A stretch of DNA of 13,013 nucleotides from Saccoglossus kowalevskii (taxonomy: Eukaryota; Hemichordata; Enteropneusta; Harrimaniidae): the NCBI RefSeq assembly GCF_000003605.2, contig NW_003111479.1, positions 48,468 to 61,480 on the forward strand, given 5' to 3'. Of the stretch, positions 6,606 to 13,013 are shown one piece after another; within the stretch, counting starts at the first letter, position 1; every line of letters starts with the position of its first letter. Below the pieces are notes generated by a model. The model ran no database searches. It had not been told where the DNA came from and saw only the letters and a list, made by a program, of their open reading frames with translations. The translations under genes were made by a program, and so were the position numbers.

Positions 6606-7630
6606 GCAATTGAACATACTTGATTTGACAGCACATTCCGAATGATTTCCTTCATTTTGGCATTAACACGTTTTGTATAACTTATATTATAAGCCATCTT
6701 ATCACACTATGTCAAATGTCAACTGTAAGTACAGCAAGCACATGTATACTTTAAGTTATTATAGATACCAAAGAAACCAGTTCACATGCGTAATATATAC
6801 TCGGTTCCAGTCTCTTCAGTTTTCTGTCCCTTGCCGATGTGCTACTGCGACACAGAGTGAAACTTTCGCTTCTCCGCTGCTACGTATAATACATACCGTT
6901 GAGGGCAGTATAACAAAAACAGGAACAGGTTCAACAGTAAACAGATACTGGAAATCGAGTCCATCGTCGGTCCAGTATATTAGAAAACTTCCTTGTTTCA
7001 TGAACGAATACTAGTACTCAGATATGTAGTGCAAACAGAAATCATAGTCCAATCATGGTAGGTCCATGGTCCAATGAATGTATCTATCAAACAATACTAA
7101 AAATGTGTTCTCGTCCACATTGCATCCGATATAAACTGATAACTTTATAAATATCTTCAAATCAGATAAAATGAGCCCTTATGAATTTAATATCTGACAC
7201 TAATGAATAATCATAGAATATTTTCTTTAATTTTTACGTCCAGCAGCCAATGTTTTTGTCATTTTGTGCTTGCTATATCATGCTTTATGCCAAAGTACAC
7301 AATAAAGTTGTTTTTGTTGAAATAATGCATGATATCATAACAATTAAATATGAGTTATGTATTAGTTATATATCTGAGTAATATTTATTTTGTGGTAATA
7401 TAATAACTGTGATAGTTATCTGAAGTGTACTTTGCGAACAGAGCCAATTAAAACATTTGTTATTAGGCGGGAGTGATGACGTTTGAAAGAACAGCGTGTC
7501 ATAGGTCCTTGTGATCAGCCATTTTACCTGTCTTGCTTTGAAATCGTGAGAATTGTCGACTCTAGTAATGTATCGTGAAAAGGTTTGGTAAAGCGTTGTA
7601 ACCCATGATTTATGACCAGCCACCTGAAGC
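6606..7630. other. Non-coding stretch upstream of the CCDC85 promoter
   Basis: I see no convincing gene. An open minus-strand frame of 61 codons at 6816-7001 starts with ATG and has a GTATGT donor-like site inside it, but there is no domain or partner exon. The stretch 7460-7630 is less AT-rich and may carry regulatory sequence for the downstream gene. Confidence 0.4.
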
Positions 7631-7634
7631 TTAG

Positions 7635-7675
7635 TATAAAGACCGTGGTCTGAGGTTGAAAGCTGTTTTCACATC
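7635..7675 (+). promoter_or_regulatory. Probable core promoter of the CCDC85 gene
   Basis: TATAAA at 7635-7640 is followed about 30 bases later by TCACATC (7669-7675), which fits the initiator pattern YYANWYY with its A at 7671. The spacing from the first T of the box to that A is 36 bases, slightly long for TATA-driven initiation. It would leave a leader of about 180 bases before the start codon at 7851. Confidence 0.4.
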
Positions 7676-7683
7676 GCTGGTAA

Positions 7684-7770
7684 ATGCGCTCTATCATTCG
7701 GTATCGTAATCGCAATCGAGTACGGAAAGCCCGGAAAAAGAAGTCATCGAGGCCGATATATCCATGTTAA
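7684..7770 (+). promoter_or_regulatory. Basic 28-codon upstream ORF in the CCDC85 leader
   Basis: ATG at 7684 opens a 28-codon ORF ending in TAA at 7768-7770. Its product would be strongly basic (for example RYRNRNRVRKARKKK). A second 12-codon ORF starts inside it at 7764 and ends at 7802. All are out of frame with or closed before the main start. If transcription starts near 7671 they lie in the mRNA and could limit translation. The main frame has its own TAA at 7839-7841. Confidence 0.4.
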
Positions 7771-7841
7771 CGTTTGTCGTTATGCTACGATATCTTTTAT
7801 AGTTTGTTTAAATGTGATCGATCTGATACACTGTTTAATAA

Positions 7842-8504
<663 letters not shown>

Positions 8505-9493
8505 TAACCATGATGTAACGTAGAAACTACAACAAATTTGTGACACGTGTGTGAGCGTTGTTGACGTACGCACTGGGCGTTATCTGAGGTCACAAATTTG
8601 TAAACGTGAAATGAGAAAGCGAGCCCCACAGTGTGGATACCACGGTTGCCACTGTGAGCTACGCAGAATGATTCCTTAAACTTTGTAACTGTGAAATATG
8701 AGATGCATGTTGTTTCAGGCATGCAAATACCAACCACCCAAGTTTTGTGTACAACTTAAGTATTGTTTTTCACGTTTGAGGCAGGAAAACAAATCTTAAA
8801 AACAATTTTCCATTCGCTACAATACAACAAATAACCAGCAGCAAGTGATAAAGTGGTCTATTTTAGCTGTAGGGGTCCCATTTATTATATTATATGTCTA
8901 GTTGGAAATATAATAAAATTCCATATGTGTCATTTACTTTCTCATAAACTAAATATATTATCGTAATTGTATGCTTTTTAAATAATATTCAAACTGGATG
9001 TTTAAACATTGGGTTGAGGAATTATATCCCGCATGGAGTCATATGTATTGATATGATACACTCGTTAAGTGAAATTCCTCTATGCATGAGGCTAATCACC
9101 CCATGCTACCATGTACTCGTTTTGAAATTCATGCTATATGCCTGAGTTCATCCAAGCAATAGTGGGAAGTGGAGATGGGGGAAATTCTTAGAGGTATCAA
9201 TTGCACATTGGTTTACAAAACGTTCACTGTAGCAGATATTTGTATGGTTTCTCTTAGTTTAGTATGCATTCCATACGATGAATCACCCAAGAGCCATAGT
9301 AGTCTGCAATTTTAGTACACCATACCAGTTATTGTTCACAACTATTCTGACTATGTCTGCTCATTACAGAAACTATAGATGGTTTAATATTGGCTTGTCT
9401 TACCCTATTGTCATGTTAATAACTTTGCTTGTTTGGTATTCAAACAGCATGCACACCTGTGTTTATTGGTGAATTTGAGGTGATTTAGTACAC

Positions 9494-9520
9494 CCATGGA
9501 GCTTTTTTTTAGCTCCATGG
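9494..9520. repeat. Perfect 10-bp hairpin with a T7 loop
   Basis: CCATGGAGCT (9494-9503), seven T, then AGCTCCATGG (9511-9520). The preceding TTTAGTACACCCATGG resembles part of the 47-bp satellite unit at 10341 (TTTAGTACATCCATGG), so it may be a relative or a seed of that array. Confidence 0.75.
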
Positions 9521-10340
9521 TACACCAAAGTACAATAGTGTAGAAATAGAACATTTATGAGGGAGGAACTGTGTTTAACATCTGACTAAATCCATTCATG
9601 CTCTGATGCTGCATTTTGTAAACACTGATCAGAGGTTTGATGTCAAGATTGTTTATTTTTATTACCAAGTAGATTCCCAACAGGGAGTTATTTACCAGCT
9701 TTTACATTAAATTAAATCTAGGAACATAATATTTATTTAGTCAAAATTAGTCTATACATGTATGGGGTTAACCCAAGCAAGATTGGTTTACTCTAAGCTA
9801 CATACATTTCTGTTAAGATATAACTGCAAATACCTGTACATTGTACCATGATTGTACTTACTCACAATGTACTTATTCAAATAACACATTGGTTGGGCAT
9901 TGTTTCTGGTCCACTCACCCATCAGTTTGGACAATCCACAAGGCTAGGGCGAGTGTGGAGGGGTGTGCATGCTAAAGGCCAAATAAAGAAAAAATCTGTG
10001 TTTCCAGTAACCATGTTCTGTGGAAAATCAAAAAGTTTATTTCATGCAAATGAGCTCAAATTTATTTATTTCTATTAAAATTAGCTATGGTCATTCCATC
10101 AAATGTTGATTTCACAGGTACTCCCTTTGACATGTACATAGTGATTGACTACCTGGTTAGTCACTTAATTGTATCAGGGAAAAATATTTTAAAAACTAAC
10201 GTAGATGTAATTTTTCTCATCTGTTCACACAAAAACCAAAGAGTGCAACTCATTAGGAAAAAAAATATTTCCTGCCTTCCTATCCAGTATTTTTTTAGAA
10301 TGTAACAACCTATTCATTATTTTTGTTCTATTTGGTCTAA

Positions 10341-10774
10341 GCATGGATTAGTACATCCATGGTCTAAGACATGCCGATTTGAACTAAACATGGTTTAGTA
10401 CATCCATGATCTGAGACATGCCGATTTGAACTAAACATGGTTTAGTACATCCATGATCTAAGACATGCCGATTTGAACTAAACATGGACTAGTACATCCA
10501 TGGTCTAAGACATGCCGATTTGAACTAAGCATGGATTAGTACATCCATGGTCTAAGACATGCCGATTTGAACTAAACATGGTTTAGTACATCCATGATCT
10601 AAGACATGCCGATTTGAACTAAACATGGTTTAGTACATCCATGATCTAAGACATGCCGATTTGAACTAAACATGGTTTAGTACATCCATGGTCTAAGACA
10701 TGCCGATTTGAACTAAACATGGTTTAGTACATCCATGATCTAAGACATGCCGATTTGAACTAAACATGGTTAGT
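10341..10774 (+). repeat. 47-bp tandem array, nine full units, four-unit higher order
   Basis: Units begin at 10341 and every 47 bases to 10717, with a broken tenth at 10764. A typical unit reads ACATGGTTTAGTACATCCAT, GATCTAAGACATGCCGATTT, GAACTAA. Units 1 and 5 are identical, as are 3 and 7; units 2/6 differ by one base and 4/8 by two. The present array therefore arose by copying a 188-bp block. Each unit contains an imperfect dyad around ACTAAACATGGTTTAGT. 47 is not a multiple of three and stops occur, so it is not coding. Confidence 0.95.
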
Positions 10775-10806
10775 GTTAGAAAGCTAGCTTGCTAACTAAG
10801 ACATGT

Positions 10807-10880
10807 GGATTATTGGCACTACTGTGAAGTTTACTGTAAGTGTGGATTGTTGTACTGGGATTGTTGGCACTACTGTGGAG
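10807..10880 (+). repeat. Short direct duplication
   Basis: GGATTATTGGCACTACTGTG (10807-10826) recurs as GGATTGTTGGCACTACTGTG (10858-10877), 51 bp apart, just after the satellite array and before MITE copy B. This is probably a local duplication. Confidence 0.7.
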
Positions 10881-10889
10881 ACATGCGTA

Positions 10890-11067
10890 CAGTGCCGTAT
10901 TTGCTCCATTAGTAGCACATGTGCTTACACAAATACAGTGTAGCAGAGCTCAGATGTGTCTATGGCTATGGCACAATAAGTCTTCTTCAGTATTTTAATA
11001 ATCTATGCACTAAATGGCTTACATGTGCTTTTTTGAAGTTGCGCTTCTAATAAAGCAAACACAGTTG
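10890..11067. mobile_element. Small MITE, copy B (relative of 664-813)
   Basis: GTGCCGTATTTGCTCCATTA near the left end and GCGCTTCTAATAAAGCAAAC near the right end match the corresponding ends of copy A. Both copies share CACATGTGCTTAC at the same distance from the left end. The terminal inverted repeats are now imperfect, so this copy is more decayed or comes from another subfamily. It has no ORF. Confidence 0.55.
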
Positions 11068-11873
11068 GTTGCAGTTCATTCATGGTCTTCACTTACTATG
11101 AAGGTCAGTGAGTTTGGTAACCTTTCAAGTGTTTTTTTTGGTTTTTGAAGTATGGTACAAAGAGTAGTTAGGCTCTTTATGTCTTGACACCAATAATGTT
11201 ATCTTGTACAAATTCAAAATGCTGATAAAAGACAACACAGTATATTGTGTACTCTACACACTACAAAATGTCATTCAAATCTTGGGGTTTGTGATTGTGT
11301 GAAATACTTAATTTTTCTACATGATATTTGAAATGGGCACTGTTCATGGTGATTTGTGAACATAAATATTTTAAGTTCCATACAAATGATGATAAATTAA
11401 TAGCAGGTGCAGTGTTCATATGATACTGTATTCTCATTGGTCAATTGATGCCATTATTCTATTGCTGTATATTGTCTGGGGTCAATGTACTCTGTCACCT
11501 GATTGAACCAGAATAACAGATGTACAAATCTTGTGTGAACTAACAACATAAACTATTTCACACATTCAGACAGATCAACTGAACAACAAACAAACAAACC
11601 ACTTTTTCAGTTGGAGGAATTTGGGTCATTTAGTTTTCACAAATAATTTGTTTGTGAATGTGTTGAACAGTGTGCTCATAAATGCATAAATAAAATTAAC
11701 AATGTTTGTTCTATTCCATTTCCTACAACTTGTTAGTGTTAATTTTTCAACATTTTGAGATATTATGTTATATTGAAATGAAGGACAGGGATTAAATGGT
11801 TCAGGTTGTTAATATTATAAGGGACAATTATTTACATACACCCCCATATCCACTGCTGTAATTCCTCTGTAAC

Positions 11874-12085
11874 TACTGTGGAATACTTTATTTTCACTGG
11901 AATTAATTTTCGCTGAAAAGGCTTTTTGAGCATTTTGTATGGAATTTATTTTCACTGATTTTTGATGAGTTTAATGTGAAATATAGGAAAAAAAGTATAT
12001 TCGCTGGATTTTATTTTCACGGAATTAAGCCTTCAGCGAAAATAGCGAAAATAAATTCCAAGCGAAAATAACGTATTCTACAGTA
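11874..12085 (+). mobile_element. TA-flanked MITE (CTGT...ACAG family), copy 4
   Basis: Starts TACTGTGGAATACTTTATTT and ends with ATAACGTATTCTACAGTA, 212 bp, with TA at both edges. It matches copy 3 in orientation and contains an extra AGCGAAAATAGCGAAAATAA segment near its right end, also present in the reverse of copy 2. Confidence 0.85.
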
Positions 12086-12578
12086 TGTGATTTATATCCT
12101 GGATTATTATTTTGTGGAATAACCAATCATGGAGTATTTGCAACTATTTGCATGATTTGTGGCATATTTCACATACATGTAAATAATGTCTGATCTGCAA
12201 ACTGGAAATAATGTTAATTCAGAACATTGCAATTAAAATTTATGCAAATACCAACAGTGTACTGAACATGAAAACCGAGGTACTTTATTTTTAAAAGACC
12301 ATACTTTTTTAATAGTGCAATTTCACTCATTTTTCAAATCTTGCCTGAGACACTGGTGGATCACTAAATAAACATATGACATTTTTTTATTAATTTTACT
12401 TTTATTAAGCACTTAAAACTCCCTATGAGGAATCAAAATGGTTAAATAGAAAACAAAATATGTATGCAAATTACAGTACCATGAACAACAGAAAAATAAA
12501 TATAAACTATTTAAAAATAGATATGCAGGTATTAATGAAGTCTACATTTAAATGTATACACATTATTATTTATTTAAT

Positions 12579-12762
12579 TACTGTAAAATACTTTATTTCA
12601 GCCGGAATTAATTTTCGCTGAAAAGACATTTTTGGGTGTTTATGTATGGAATTTATTTTTACTGATTTTTGATGAGTTGTAAAATATTAAAAAAAAGTTA
12701 TATTCCCTATTTTCAGTGGAAATAAATTCCAAGCGAAAATAAAGTACCGGTATTTTACAGTA
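12579..12762 (+). mobile_element. TA-flanked MITE (CTGT...ACAG family), copy 5
   Basis: Starts TACTGTAAAATACTTTATTT and ends ACCGGTATTTTACAGTA, 184 bp, with TA at both edges. It has lost part of the central region found in the longer copies and carries a small insertion (ACCGG) next to the right terminal repeat. Confidence 0.85.
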
Positions 12763-13013
12763 TCAAAAAATAGGAATGGTTACAAAAAATTGATATTGAG
12801 AAAAAAGAAATACAATTAAAAAAAAAATGTATTATTATGTTTACATTTACAAATGTCTTTTAAAGTGTGAGAGCTGCTAGTCACTTGAACACATGGTGTT
12901 TTTAATAAACTGTCTCAGTGAAAGGCTCAATATTACTCATAATAAAAATAAAAATATTGCATTTGAACTACATGTGTTGGCTTGCATGACATAATATAGA
13001 CAGGCAGCCATAT

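Noticed and set aside
6816-7001. Minus-strand 61-codon ORF with a GTATGT donor-like site
   Set aside because: WTDDGLDFQYLFTVEPVPV looks protein-like, but I found no family match and no partner exon. The site would cut the ORF in two with no acceptor I can identify.
9848-10305. Two consecutive plus-strand ORFs of 76 and 72 codons in the CCDC85 intron
   Set aside because: No domain, no sensible splice partner in phase with the first exon, and no similarity to the C-terminal parts of CCDC85 proteins.

Overview
This is a window of metazoan nuclear DNA. The genes are split by GT-AG introns, the spacer is AT-rich and full of short DNA transposon relics, and there are no operons or ribosome binding sites. 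One exon is a clear member of the animal CCDC85 (DIPA) coiled-coil family. The repeat content (TA-flanked foldback elements, an (ATT)n-tailed LINE end, minisatellites) suits a marine invertebrate such as a lancelet, mollusc or brachiopod. That placement is inference and the sequence does not settle it.

Left third, minus strand (about 1-2047): the 5' half of an F-box/leucine-rich-repeat (FBXL-like) gene, read leftwards. Four complete exons and the start of a fifth can be placed. At each internal junction the splice sites are good and the codon phases match, giving 166 codons: an acidic N-terminus, an F-box, then LRR-type repeats. The gene continues past base 1. Its coding start sits behind two short upstream ORFs.

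Middle (about 2050-7630): mostly repeats. It holds a tRNA-like SINE remnant, a foldback sequence, two TA-flanked MITEs, a LINE 3' tail, perfect hairpins, and a 0.9-kb block bounded by 15-bp inverted repeats that contains two related minisatellite arrays. A broken reverse transcriptase fragment lies on the minus strand at about 6306-6456. One isolated minus-strand exon (4791-4978) has an LRR N-terminal-cap cysteine pattern and a strong donor site.

Right part, plus strand (about 7635-13013): a TATA-type promoter, a 5' leader with a basic 28-codon upstream ORF, the first coding exon of a CCDC85 family gene (7851-8481), and more than 4.5 kb of its first intron. The intron carries a perfect hairpin, a 47-bp satellite-like array with a four-unit higher order, a second copy of a small MITE also seen at 664-813, and two more TA-flanked MITEs.

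The FBXL-like and CCDC85 genes point away from each other but are almost 6 kb apart. Nothing suggests that they act together. I see no certain new biological system. The most informative items are the reconstructed FBXL gene model, the inverted-repeat-bounded minisatellite element and the 47-bp array.
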